A stretch of 64,000 bases of DNA, taken from assembly GCA_030077755.1 (NCBI GenBank), contig JAQJZZ010000007.1, forward strand, positions 1,054,001-1,118,000, given 5' to 3'. Source of the DNA: Filosporella fistucella (taxonomy: Eukaryota > Ascomycota > Leotiomycetes > Helotiales). A model generated the notes under the pieces. The model was not told the origin of the DNA. It did not search any database and saw nothing but the letters and a program-made list of their open reading frames with translations. The translations under genes and the position numbers were made by a program. This document shows, piece after piece, positions 11,933 to 22,868 of the stretch. Each line of letters opens with the position of its first letter. Position 1 is the stretch's first letter.

Positions 11933-12436
11933 CTATAGTACTTGCAAATCCAACTTCTCCCACACCAGTGTGTTGCCCGACGCTTTCTTCCCCTGACTAT
12001 GGTTAGCATACTACACATTTGACCTTCTGCAACTCACTGTCATAGGTGTCAATCCCAATCTCAACTTCCCGTCGACCTCTTCAATATTTGCTCTCCTGAC
12101 CTGATCCGTCCCAATCCAGTCTGGGTTCAGCGCCACCTCAACACTGACATGCGTATATGTGTAGTTATCCTCGGTCACAACCCTGTATGGTCCCGAATAT
12201 GCCGTCATCGATCTAGAAATCGTAGCGATTGTGCTAGCATTTGCATTCCCCCAAGTGATTCCAGAAGGCAGATGCTTGGATTGCGTTTCTCCCGTCACCA
12301 TAGCATTCATGTAGCCATCTGCGGTAAAGAGGATACGGCCAAGTGGATGCTTGCCGAGTGTGCTAGAGACTGATGAATTCGTAACTACAGTTGTGTTTAT
12401 GAAAAGAAGCTTCCAGGCGCCAATTAGTTGTAACAT
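11933..12436 (-). CDS. Lipocalin-like domain protein
   Basis: Small protein of 152 aa matching the lipocalin-like (Lipocalin_5) family of bacteria and fungi. It opens LIGAWKLL, the typical LxGxWxL motif, and includes PLGRILFTADGYMNAM, the usual 'G.I.Y..DGYM' strand. Two exons, 12436-12038 and 11992-11933, join across an intron that starts GTGAGT and ends at a TCAG; the second exon supplies the closing strand GNTLVWEKL expected for the family. Without this exon the protein would lack its last strand. The family forms a single-domain beta barrel and is often found next to fungal secondary-metabolite or catabolic genes, where some members bind small hydrophobic molecules. There is no signal peptide. 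Its ligand is unknown. Confidence 0.8.
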
Positions 12437-13028
12437 TCTGGAAGATTGTGAGCTGAAGTTTTGCTGATCGAGGACTTGGACAAGGTGGATCCTTCATGAA
12501 GACTTTGTTTCTGCAAACCCAAACAAAGATGCGAAATTCCTCCCAAAAAAAACAGGCTACATCTCTGATTTCCTGAAGTTGAACCGCCTAATGAGGCACT
12601 GCCGGGAGATCTCCCTTCAGGCATTTGCTCACTGTGCCCTTATCTCGCAGCATCTTCATAGCGTGGGGAAGCGTCAAACTTTGAAATGTCTTAAACTCGA
12701 GAAATTTGATAGGAAAGGCGATAACGAAATGGCTAATTGTAACTGGAAAGCAAGAGTCGGGTCGCGATAAGCTTCACGTATAATATGGATAAAAAGGGGC
12801 ATACGTGGTCGTTGGTATTAACCGAATAATAACATGTAGGCCATGTGAACGCCAAAGGGATCATGAAGGACGAATGAAGCTGTATTTTAATTATTATAAA
12901 AATGAAATTGCATACAGGAATGTTGCCAAGATGTGCAATAAGGAGAATGCCAAATCCATTGCATGCACGACGCCATTTCTTTTGATCATTCAAGACACAA
13001 CTCTCAAGTACTGAAGCGTAGAGCAAAA
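12437..13028. other. Intergenic, about 0.6 kb
   Basis: Spacer between two minus-strand genes. It is AT-rich between 12780 and 13020. No gene is supported. Confidence 0.45.
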
Positions 13029-13911
13029 TCACAATGCTAGCAATGCACCAGCAGCCAACACCAATCCGTGGACCCCTCCTCTAGCCAGTGCAGAGTTTGC
13101 ACCACCTGTCACTTGCAATGGTACGGAGGTCGTGGCTATCGCAACAGTCGCGTTTGAAGTCTTAGTCGCCGCAGAAAAGGATGCCAATGCTGAGGTCGTG
13201 ACCTCGGCCGGTAGAGAGCTTGACGTGCTGTACGGCGAAGTGCTGTATGCGGATGTGTCTATGATAATTGATGTGTCTGTAGCGCTTGTATCGGCCGAAG
13301 TGTAAGTCACACTTACGGCTACCGAGGTTGGAATCGATGAAGGACTCTGTGTGTAGGTGGCCTTAGCTGTTTGGGATACAAGGCTATCGGTGAGAGAGTA
13401 AGCCGCAGCACATGCTGCCAGATCCATTCCCTATAACGTCAGCTGAGAAAATGCGCAGAATATTTGAAATTTACATCTGGGCAGCACCAAGTTCCTCCCG
13501 ATGTATCTGAAGTGCAGTAATAGCCGGCATCGCAGGAGTCTTATTAAGTCAGCATGAGTTTTGTTATGATCGCGTGTATATATATATATGTATATGTTCA
13601 GATAGTATGAATGAGAAACATGGAGATAGATACGTACTTCCAGTCCCATCAGGGCAACATGATTCTTTGATGCTGGGATCGAAACAGTGGAGGCGACTAT
13701 CTGTACTAGGGCATTGAACATAAGTTGCCCCACAAGCGGAAGCACAGTCAGTTCCTGAGCCGCAAACGGTCTGCCCTGGTTGATAACCAGCTTGACGCTT
13801 CGCAATTCCAAATGCAGTGTTCATCGAGATCATCCCTAATTTATAAGGAGTCGGTTCAGCCCCGGTAAGGCCAACAAGGGCAAGAGATATAGCGAGAGCT
13901 TTGAAGATCAT
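13029..13911 (-). CDS. Secreted cysteine-rich, probably GPI-anchored protein
   Basis: Hypothetical cell-surface protein, 246 aa, from exons 13911-13638, 13539-13475 and 13430-13029, which join in phase. It has an N-terminal signal peptide (hydrophobic run LAISLALVGLTGA, cleavage after GAEP likely). The mature N-terminal half contains 12 cysteines, with pairs in ESCCPDGTG and WCCPD. A long Ser/Thr/Ala/Val-rich stalk follows, and a hydrophobic tail GLVLAAGALLAL sits at the very C-terminus after small residues, as expected for a GPI signal. Such proteins occur in fungal walls or act as secreted cysteine-rich factors. I do not recognise a named family. The start MIFKALAIS was chosen because it begins the signal peptide; an upstream in-frame start would bury it. 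Confidence 0.75.
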
Positions 13912-14841
13912 ATTGATGGATAATGAGCAAGTAGCAACGAGTGTAAGTAGGAAATGAATAGATTCCAAACGCAGATACAATAGATCCAATGGTGTTTATG
14001 TGAATGATGTAGGGCGGATTAGCCTTAAGTATTTATGAGTATAGAGAGTGAGAAGGTCCATAAACATGCCGAGTTGAAGGCAGAGGACCAGGCAGTCCTG
14101 GCAGCCTTCTCCAAGTAACTTCAATAGATGTACAGAAAACTTGAGTCGTGGAGGCTGAGCATCAATCGTCTGCTGTTACTTACAAATTATAATAGGTTAT
14201 GCGGCTGCCCAAGTCCGGATCAAAAGATTCTTGTCCGTAAACATGCTTCGAATGAGAGTCACAGTTGCTGCTTCATTCGCTCAGGATCACAGGAGGATTC
14301 GCCCACCTTGTCATTTAGATCCTGAAGAACAACACAAAAAATGGTCCACAGAATTAAGCTCCCGGAAGGAATGTATATTCTGTGCAATGAGGCACCCCAG
14401 TCGCAAGCTAAACTCAGACTAAGATCTGGAGACAAATCACTGTCTGGACGGAAACTTTAAGGCGTGAGGCTTGAGCCAAACAAACTTATGGGTGGCCGGG
14501 CCAGTGGTTGTGACCTAAAAATAGTGCGGCAGGTAACAGCCAAAGGAGGCTGTCCCTTCTAAAAACATTATAAAAAAAAATCTATCGCAAGGCTGATTTG
14601 TATCGTCTTCTGCAAGCTATCGGGACAGAGCTGAGAAAATGGAATTAGAGACAAAATCCCAGCCAATCAACGCAGAACGCAGTCGTTTTTCGCCTGGCTC
14701 CGGAAATATGCAACACACGCTGGGGAAGCTGGACAATCCTTCAGACAAAATGTCCCGTGAACAGGGAAATCGACTTATATCATCGAATTGATCGACGCGG
14801 GCAAACGAGCATTCTTACTTCAGCCTCGAAGGCAGCAATTC
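13912..14841. other. Intergenic, about 0.9 kb
   Basis: Divergent spacer between the cysteine-rich surface protein (minus) and the NmrA-like gene (plus). The short frames at 14128-14422 have no recognisable product. An A-rich run lies at 14568-14580. Confidence 0.45.
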
Positions 14842-15774
14842 ATGGCGAGCAACATCCTCATAGTTGGTGCGACTGGCAAACAAGGTGGCTGTGTTATCGA
14901 CTCCCTGCTGTCCTCGCCTGATGCCGCCGACATCACGATCTATGCTCTGACCCGAAACCCAGACTCCAAGGCATCAAAGGATTTGTCGCTGAAAAGCCCA
15001 AACAGAATCAAACTGGTACAGGGTGACCTAAAGGACTGTCCGTCTATATTCAAAGATCTACCACACATCGATAGTGTTTTCTTTGTCTCGATCCCTGAGA
15101 TAAGCTTTTGGGGGCACACACCAACTGAGGAGTTGAATGGCAAAGCGCTCATCAATGCAGCAGTTGAGCATGGTGTGAAGCACTTCGTTTACACTTCCGT
15201 AGATCGGCATGGTTCGGCTTCTGATGAAAACGATACCAATGTTCCTCATTTTGCTAGCAAGGCACATATTGAAGCTCACTTGCGTGAGAAGTGTAGAGAG
15301 TCGCAGATGACTTGGTGTATCTTGCGACCAACTGCGTTCATGGAGAACTTTATGCTTGGATTTGCGGGGAAAGTATTTCCAACAACCTGGAAAATTGGCT
15401 TATCTCCAAGTACAAGGCTGCAACTAGTTGCTTGTTCGGATATCGGATACTTCGGTGCGCAGGCGCTTCGTCGAGCTGAAGAGTTCAGTGGGCGTTCAAT
15501 CAGTCTTGCAGGCGATGAATTAACATTCGAGGAAGCGAACAGGATATTTCGCGAGGAGGTTGGATATAACATGCCACTAACATATGGGTTCTTGATCTCT
15601 GCGGTGTTCTGGGCCCTGAAAGACGTTGCATTGATGGTTGAATTCTGGGAGAAGGTGGGTTATTCGGCAGACATACAGGTGCTTCGAAAAGAGCAACCCC
15701 GCCTCCTTGGGTTCAGGGACTGGTTGAAAACGAGTGTATTTGTGAAGACATCAGAGCAGAGTGTTACGAATTGA
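14842..15774 (+). CDS. NmrA-like NAD(P)-binding protein
   Basis: Intronless gene for a 310-aa atypical short-chain dehydrogenase of the NmrA-like family. The Rossmann motif is at the very N-terminus: NILIVGATGKQGG. Further family marks are KLVQGDLKD, the redox-sensing segment HFVYTSVDRHG and CILRPTAFMENFM. Members bind NAD(P) and act either as nitrogen-metabolite repressors or redox sensors, or as reductases in metabolite pathways; the sequence does not decide between these. The ATG at 14842 is chosen because the Rossmann strand begins three residues later, while upstream sequence has no alternative ATG in frame. Next on the same strand is a decayed FAD-linked oxidase. Confidence 0.9.
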   Translation: MASNILIVGATGKQGGCVIDSLLSSPDAADITIYALTRNPDSKASKDLSLKSPNRIKLVQGDLKDCPSIFKDLPHIDSVFFVSIPEISFWGHTPTEELNGKALINAAVEHGVKHFVYTSVDRHGSASDENDTNVPHFASKAHIEAHLREKCRESQMTWCILRPTAFMENFMLGFAGKVFPTTWKIGLSPSTRLQLVACSDIGYFGAQALRRAEEFSGRSISLAGDELTFEEANRIFREEVGYNMPLTYGFLISAVFWALKDVALMVEFWEKVGYSADIQVLRKEQPRLLGFRDWLKTSVFVKTSEQSVTN

Positions 15775-16825
15775 GGTTATCGAAGCCACTCACGAAGGAG
15801 CCTCCATTCGTTTCTTTCCAAAGTTCCATATTTCGTTTGCTGGCGATGATGAGGTGTCATATTGTCTTTGGGAGTCTTCGATACGGTTCTGTAATCGCAT
15901 TTCCTTCTTCATTCAGGTTACGTCTCTGGAGGTTGCTTATTGCTTTACTCGGCTGGATTGTGTCACCGAATATCGTGTATTGGTTTGGGTCGCATGATTA
16001 GTTTTTCCGTCTGGAAATGTGAACAATGGAATCGATTTGCTCTGGTGTTAGCATGACCAAAATCGTGGCTTTAATTTTAGCTAGAATATATGAAGGAGAT
16101 CTAGGTGAAAGCACCTTACCTCACGAGTGAGGCCCCACTTATCACATCCATACAATAGCGACTTTTGGCCACCGACTGAAGTAGCGTTGCTGGAACAATA
16201 TTTCTGCGATACTGTATGCAATGTCTGGGAATGAATTTACCGATATCTCCCCCCTTTCCGTTTTCTGTCCGATTCTGAACGTTTTTTGGGGGGGAGGATA
16301 TTAAAGTTCATTTCTGTCTAGCACTACTGGCACCAACAATGGCGCCGAATCCAAATATAGAACCGAAACCAAGAATCGGATGACACAACTTCATAATGAA
16401 GTGTAGTGCTTCAGATCTCAAGTCCGTCTTAGCTATGTATTACATGTCGAGCCTGAAAAAAACAGTGGCCAGCGTCATTGTCCAACAAAAGTATACTGCG
16501 GAATCGCCATTTCCAAGTTTAGCAAGAAGGTGACTTCCTATTCTCGTAACGCTTGTTTAATCCGTATGGATTGGCCTAGAACATTTTCTCCTCGCTCCAT
16601 ACTTCAAAAACTTCCTTGTAGTCAGCAAATATATTCTCATTTTCAAAGATAACCATCATCTTGTTGGCCCTAGTTTCAGTACAATCAGTTGCCACCAATC
16701 TACCATCTTTAAGAGCCATGGCAGCCTGTTCCAGCATTAAAAACACAGGAGTACAAGTGCAATCATGGCCAACTGATCAATATTCTTCTGCTTAAAAATG
16801 CGCCCAAAACCATTTCTAGAGCAAT
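15775..16825. other. Intergenic with possible gene remnants, about 1.0 kb
   Basis: No intact gene. On the minus strand around 16575-16670 a short reading ends in a stop after DYKEVFEVWSEEKMF, which looks protein-like but is too short to assign. A G-run lies at about 16286-16295. The right end merges into the decayed FAD oxidase. Confidence 0.35.
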
Positions 16826-18596
16826 GCTAATGCCGACTACACTCCTGCATGCGTCGTATTCCCCAGGGACGCTCAAGAGGTGTCATTGGTTGTCCAAGCA
16901 TTTTTACAATATCCAGATGTGAATTTTGCGACGAAAGTGGTGGCCACAATGCGAATGTTGGATTCTCGAGTACTGATGACGGAGTCTTGATCTCTCTTAT
17001 AAACATAAACACCACCAACGTCTCATCGGACACGAACGTTGCATACATTAGTCCAGGAGCAACGTGGGCTTAAGTGATTAAGTCTCTAGAACCTTACAAG
17101 ATCGCGGTTGTTGGTGGACGAATTGGTAAATGTCTACGCTGTGGAATTTAGCTATACTCACTGACACTATGAGGGATGTTAGTGTAGGTGGTCTTCTTCT
17201 TGGGGGTGATCTAAGTTTTTGAGCTCCCAATACGGTTTACCATGTAACAATGGTAATTTAACCACGCTTTGCTTTACTATACTGCATGAACAAATCTAAC
17301 AAGAAGACGCAATACTGAACTACGAGATCGTTCTTGCAAATGCAACAATTGTCAATGCTAACGATACAACCCATCCAGATTTATTCTGGGCTTTAAAAAA
17401 GGAGGTGGGAACTAATTTGGTTTGTGCATTCCCCATTTCACATCCATCCTCTATGCTGATCAATATACTCAGGTATCGTCACCAAGTTTGCTCTATGAAC
17501 GGTTCCCGTTGCTCAAGTAGGTCATCATGTGCCTCCAGGTCCATGTGCTGATGAGTAAGTCTGAGGTGGTTATAGAACCTACAGTAGAGATGCGGCCCGA
17601 GAAATACTCTCCGCTACGCAGGACTTCACTGAGAACTTCTAAGGTCCTCGTGCCGCAATTATCACCACATTGCAAGCAGTTGCTGCTGATCTCCCGGAGT
17701 TATGGGTTATGTCTTTCTTCTACAACGGTCCTTCTCCACCAGCAGGTGTATTCCAGAAATTCAACATGATCATCTCGAATTCAGACAATACTAGGACACA
17801 GGCATATCCTCAACTTACAAATCCTACTTTCTTTTTGAATTATAACAATTCTGACTCGTTGCAGCTTGTAAATAATGCTAAGATATCTATTATTTACGGC
17901 TTTCGATATGTTTTGCGTGTAAGAGCTGTCTTAAAAGCAATTTGTTCTGGCTGATACATATATCAGGGAACCACCATTCCTAATCTACCCTCTCCGAACG
18001 GCACTGATATTATGGTTGGCAATCATCCAAACATTTGTCCGGTATGTTCAAAGAGCAGGTCTCTCAAGACAACATATATCTTCAACTATATTTATCAACC
18101 AATGCCGATCTCCATACCAGAAGCCTCCGCAAGAGTCAATCCTCTTGGAAACACTCTGGGAGTGAAATCGGACAGTGCCGGCCAAATATGGATGGCCCTC
18201 AGTGCCTCATGGCTCACATCAGTGGGAGATGCTAGTGGATACTCCATGGTTACAGACATTATTGATAACACGGCAGCTCTGCCACGCAAAGACTATGCTG
18301 GGATTCAACCCTCGGATTTCGAGGCTGATGATCTTGCTGTTGACCCATACAGCCCAGCAGTGTTCATAAACGATGCTATGGCCGATCAGCCGGTCTTGCA
18401 AGAATATGGGCATACGCCGTATCAGAAATTGAAGGCTATTCAGAAGGTGTACGACCCTGCTGGATTTTTCCTAGGAGGACGGAAGGTTTCAAATATACTT
18501 GAGCTGGCTATGTGGCCTGGAATGGCGAAATGCACCTATATCTATTGCTATGGGGAACCTTGTTCTCAACACTACTATGGGTCATTGCTCTTGTAA
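16826..18596 (+). pseudogene. Decayed FAD-linked (PCMH / berberine-bridge type) oxidoreductase
   Basis: Remnant of a fungal FAD-binding oxidoreductase. Recognisable pieces in order are a PCMH start (DYTPACVVFPRDAQEV), the flavin motif SGGHNANVGFSS, LEPYKIAVVGGRIG, VSVGGLLLGG, YEIVLANATIVNAN with DLFWAL, ITTLQAVAADLPELW with FFYNGPSPPAGV, and a C-terminal segment ending KVYDPAGFF. These pieces are in different frames or are broken. There is a one-base loss inside the KSGGH motif near 16935, a TAA at 17071, an extra base in the A-run near 17395-17403, a TGA at 17496 where the family has Arg-type LRTVPV, and a TAA at 17640. Some breaks can be introns (17119-17166, about 17417-17472, about 17921-17966), but the frameshift and stops are not removable that way. 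No start codon with the N-terminal part is seen. It was probably once part of the local metabolic locus. Confidence 0.75.
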
Positions 18597-18875
18597 TCTT
18601 GCGAGCCTTTTCGTACGCAGAAGACTCTCTAGAACTCAAGCATCAGGTTGAAATTGTCATGAAAATTGCACAAGGGATTAGTATAAAAGAGTTTGCTGGC
18701 CAATTATTTTCCATTCATTTGTGTCTAGCATATGATACACCCAATGTAAAACTCCAGTGCTATGCTTTCAATGTCTAGAACCGGCCCATCCCTCCACACT
18801 CGAGTCCATAACTATGTAACGCCTCTGCGAATTTTACCGCCATATTTTCTACCATCTGTCATGATCTGCTATCAC

Positions 18876-21345
18876 TCAGGATGCAGGCTCCGACTTGATC
18901 TTTGCTCTCATGGCCATATGATCATCCTGAAGGTGTTAGCTTGTTTTCGTCACAGGATAATGCGAGAAACTCACTTCAGCTTTCCTCTTCCCTAATACCG
19001 GCTCCGGAGTGCCACGTTTTGCTTGTGTATTTACGTCCTTCGTAGCTTCCGCATAGCAGCTGGCATGGTATATCCTATCTGCAACCTTCTTGGCATCCAT
19101 CCAGACAAACTCCTGAGCCTCATCTAGCCACTTCATCTCAAATTTCTCCTGGCAGATGGGACACACGCTATTGGCAAGAGCTGGATCATCTGGGACAGGC
19201 AGGTATTGGACTTTGGGTAGGTTTGTGGCAGCGGAGCTGGTGGAACCTTGAGATGCATCTATAGTGGCTCCTGACTCCCCATCTACCTCTCGTGATTTGA
19301 TCCAGTCCTGAGAAACGTGAGTATATACGACAATTGGTAAGGGTCTCAAGACTTACTAGCTCATCAACATACCAACTCCGGTGTTGGCCTCTTGTTTCAG
19401 CCTCGTCCATACGTTGACGAACATGGAAATGCCAATCCATATGGGCCGCTTTCTTCTTCTTACCCTGTTCATCGGATTGGAATCGTCTACCACACTGTGT
19501 GCATGGCGTGCCTAGTTTCTCATAAAGGCTGGCTAAGAGATGTGGACGAGGACTGTAATTGTCAGCAGATTTTATTTGTGGTTAATGTGGAGTCTTACAG
19601 TTTTAACGACGCCGGTTTAAGTACGACATCATTAGGTATGCTTGCTAGCGGAGTTCTGGCAGCGCTGGGTGGGGTACTGAGAAATGGTGGCATAGGAAAG
19701 CCCTGTGGTAATGAACCTGGAGTTGGTGTACTCGTGGAGGCTGGAACTGCCGGGAGCATGCCGGCAGCTCTCAATCGTTCAAGCAAAGATCCTGCATCTG
19801 GAACGGGAGTAGCTGCTGGCATAACTGAAGGAGGTTGTTGGTAAGTCGGCTGAGACTTTTGTTGTTGCGGAGACCGAATGACTGAGGCTGGAGGGGGTGG
19901 GGTATTTTGATGAGGAGTAGCAGATTGTCTTGCTAGCAGTGCTGCAAGAGCACCAGGACCCAAGATTGAACTCAATGAGGGCTGGGGAGTTGGGGCTTGA
20001 AGGGTATGTACAGGCTTGGGGGGAAGATGTGTAGGAAGGGGTTGCAGTTGAGGTGTTGGCTGTGAGACCCTAGACAGCTTCTCCACTTGGTCTTTGATGA
20101 GTGCTATCTGATCTGGGGGAAGTTTTTGATTTTGCAATATGGTCTGCAGATCAAGTAAAGCTTTAAGTCTCGTTCCTATACTATTGTCGAGAGAATTTTG
20201 AGACCATTCCGCCTTTGCTGCTGTGATGAGATTCTCGATATCCCGATTCAAGGCTCCAACACTATCTTCCGTTGCACCATACACCTGTTGTTGATGTTGA
20301 GCCAGAGGCGGCTGTTGCCAGTGCTGATTTTGAGGAGGTGGGGGATACTGTTGGGGGACAGGACGCTGCTAAATGGTCAATGAAAGAATCTAACTGAATT
20401 CGAAAAGGACACTGCTTACCGGAGGGAGGCTATATTTTTGATTGCCATTGTACTGGTTGGGATACTGAGTGCCATTCATAGGGGTATGGGACTGTTGGTT
20501 TGGATATTGGGACCCATTGATACCAGATTGCATTTGCTGATTTCCATACTGAGGGCCATTCATAACAGGCGGTGCTTGCTGGGGAGGATATTGATTCGTG
20601 TTCATCGGTGCCTGATATTGCTGTTGCGGCTGCTGTGCATAGTTGGAAGGATACCCTTGAGTGGGTGGGGGAGGCTGGCGATAGACATTCGGTGGAGTTG
20701 AAGTCTCTCGATATGGAGTAGCTGAAGTAGGGCGTCCACGACCCAGGATATTGGGTTGGTTTCGTGATAGCTCTTGGTGAGCCTGTAGATATGAGGTCTT
20801 TGCCTTGAGCAGCGCATTCTCGATAGGGCGTGTGACTTCAGGGGGAAATACAGGCCGGGAATCCATGGAACCAGGGACCGGTTCTTTCCAAGTTCTCAAC
20901 ATCTCCATCATCTTGGTCCGAACATTATTGTCCACCAATGCATATGCCTCCATGAAGGTTGAATAGAGCTGCCGGCCAAAGAAGAGTGTGTACGGAGTAC
21001 CGACATTTTTGACGACAGAGTCGAGAACATAGAAGGCGGGCAATTTTTTCTGGGGTGCAGTCTAGAAGGTGTAAGTGAAGATTCATTTCACCATAGAAGA
21101 AAGTAGAAGAGCAACACAAGATAATATAGGAACGACTACTAGGAATCTAGTATAGAAGCAACAGAAATTATTCCTACCTGCTTGATATGGTTCTTCAGTG
21201 CCTCTGAGATGGCTAAAGCATGCTCTGTGTTTTCCTTTGCGATGACGGTTAGATTGCTGATTTCATAACGTGAATTCATGGTCAAGTCTTCAAGTGCCTT
21301 CCTGTAATCCTCCGCAACTTCATCAGAGGGGATTCCGTAAGACAT
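18876..21345 (-). CDS. PCF11: mRNA cleavage and polyadenylation factor subunit Pcf11
   Basis: Homologue of Pcf11, scaffold of cleavage factor IA that binds the RNA polymerase II C-terminal domain and promotes 3'-end cleavage and termination; nuclear. Six exons join in phase: 21345-21178, 21061-20420, 20368-19599, 19552-19357, 19307-18975 and 18926-18876 (719 aa). The N-terminal CID spans exons 1-2, with EDYRKALEDLTMNSRYEIS and FYVLDSVVKNVGTPY. A Gln/Pro/Asn-rich middle follows. The Clp1-binding and zinc region has CTQCGRRF with AAHMDWHFHV and a second finger CPICQEKFEM with HASCY. The last small exon restores a lysine-rich tail (KRKAE joined to DDHMAMRAKIKSEPAS). The start MSYGIPSDEV is the first ATG before the CID. 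Confidence 0.93.
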
Positions 21346-22472
21346 GATGGGTTGATGCGAAGCAGAGCCAAGAGAAATGAAAGTGCTTGTGGGAAGATGT
21401 AGAAGAAATGGTTCCAAAAAGTGGAAATGGGGCTCTGAACTCCAAGAAGCTTCCGAGTCTTTGAAGGGACAGCAGAACTTTTTCAACAGCAGCTATCTAG
21501 ATCCATGTAAAGGTATTCAGCACTCAGTGAGAACTAGAAGTGTGTATTTGATGATCTGCCAATCCTCCAGGTGGCCACCTGCCCGTCACTTCTTTGTGTT
21601 TGTCAATCGGTCAGCCTCGCACTGTTTGCCCAGCTCTCCCTCGCCACTTCCAATCTCAAACTGACAATTAAAATTCGTGGTAGGCTCGATCGGATCGATT
21701 CAGATACTGTTTCAGGTTATGTAGGATGTATAGCGTATGCGTGGGGTGGTGGTCGAGATGTTGTTGACCGATGAAAGAGACGTTGGTTACTCAAACAAAG
21801 ATCTCAGTCGACTCGCTTGCCCAGGAAATGCCTTGTACGGATTGGGTCATAACACGTGACCAGCGAATCTAGTTGACTTTCAGAGCGTTCCCATTACTTA
21901 TTTACCTATAGTTGTTACATCCGATCCGGAGTCATATATGGAGATTGGATGCTCTAGCTGTTTGGAGGTGTCTCTGGAATGGATAGCAGAGCTGTGAAAA
22001 CGAAGAGCCCATCACAAACTCCGACTGCTCAAAGTATGTCCCGAAGTTCTGCCCCACCGAAGCCCAGCTCTCTTCAGCCTTGTACCTTAAAAGATGCTAA
22101 GTCCGAGCATTAAGTTTTTGTATCCGCGAAAACCCAAAGTCAGACATACATCTCATAAGTAGCCTTCCATCTAAATCCCGAATCGGAAACTTAATTACTA
22201 CAGTCTTTTTGCACACTGGTAAGCTGACATGCTAGATATGCAATTATTGAACATCCCACCTCTTTCCCCCCAGCTTCCTCTTTCGGCAGCCGGCACGTGA
22301 TCCGGCACAGCCATTGGTGCTGTCTGAATAGCAGAGCGCTCCACTTCAGGCAGCGTCATAACTTAACGCCGCCATTCCCCTCAAATCTATTAACCCTTTC
22401 CAAACGTCAGCCATCCAACCAACTGCATTTCAACGCACAGCATCAATCTTCATCAACAAAATCAACTGCAAC
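21346..22472. other. Divergent intergenic region, about 1.1 kb
   Basis: Shared promoter region between PCF11 (minus) and the I9 inhibitor-like gene (plus). It contains CACGTGAC near 21853 and CACGTGAT at 22294. Short frames inside show no recognisable product. Confidence 0.45.
22294..22301 (+). promoter_or_regulatory. CACGTGAT element before the I9 inhibitor gene
   Basis: E-box core CACGTG followed by AT, 171 bp before the start codon, in the same orientation as the gene. The same octamer precedes RPN8, ATG8 and ATP15 in this window. bHLH factors (Cbf1/USF-like) bind such cores; binding here is inferred. Confidence 0.4.
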
Positions 22473-22868
22473 ATGAGATTCGCAATCTTTACCATTCTTT
22501 CTTTTTTGGCAGTGGCCCTCGCTGCCACGATGCCGCAGAAAGCGGTTATCGTTTCTTACGCTGAAGATTGCCCAGATCACATTATTGACGAGGCCAAAGC
22601 AGCCATCGTCGCCGCTGGTGGAGTGATCACACACTCTTATACGTGAGTTCACCCTGTGTTGATGACTCGAATTATCGCTAACTTTCGTAGATTAATCAAG
22701 TAAGGAACCCTCTCTTCACCAAATTATAAATATACTAACCGCCGTCGAAGAGGTTTCGCAGCTAAGGCCCCAGCAAAGGTTCTGGAGACCGTTCAGACCT
22801 TGGGTACCCAATACCAGGCTCTGGTTGAAGAGGATCAGATTGTTACAATTGCTGGAAATGGAGACTAG
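22473..22868 (+). CDS. Peptidase inhibitor I9 / proteinase B inhibitor-like protein
   Basis: Small protein of 98 aa of the inhibitor I9 family, related to the subtilisin propeptide and to yeast vacuolar proteinase B inhibitor Pbi2. Three exons, 22473-22642, 22691-22699 (only 9 nt) and 22751-22868, join in phase; both introns have CTAAC branch sites. After splicing the core reads VIVSYAEDC, then GGVITHSYTLIKGFAAKAP, the classic I9 signature. Unlike cytosolic yeast Pbi2, an N-terminal hydrophobic segment (FAIFTILSFLAVALAA) suggests a signal peptide, so this copy may be secreted or vacuolar. It stands alone without an adjacent protease. The start is the ATG that opens the hydrophobic leader. Confidence 0.88.

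Noticed and set aside
19392..19844. 150-codon plus-strand frame
   Set aside because: Antisense to PCF11 exons 3 and 4.
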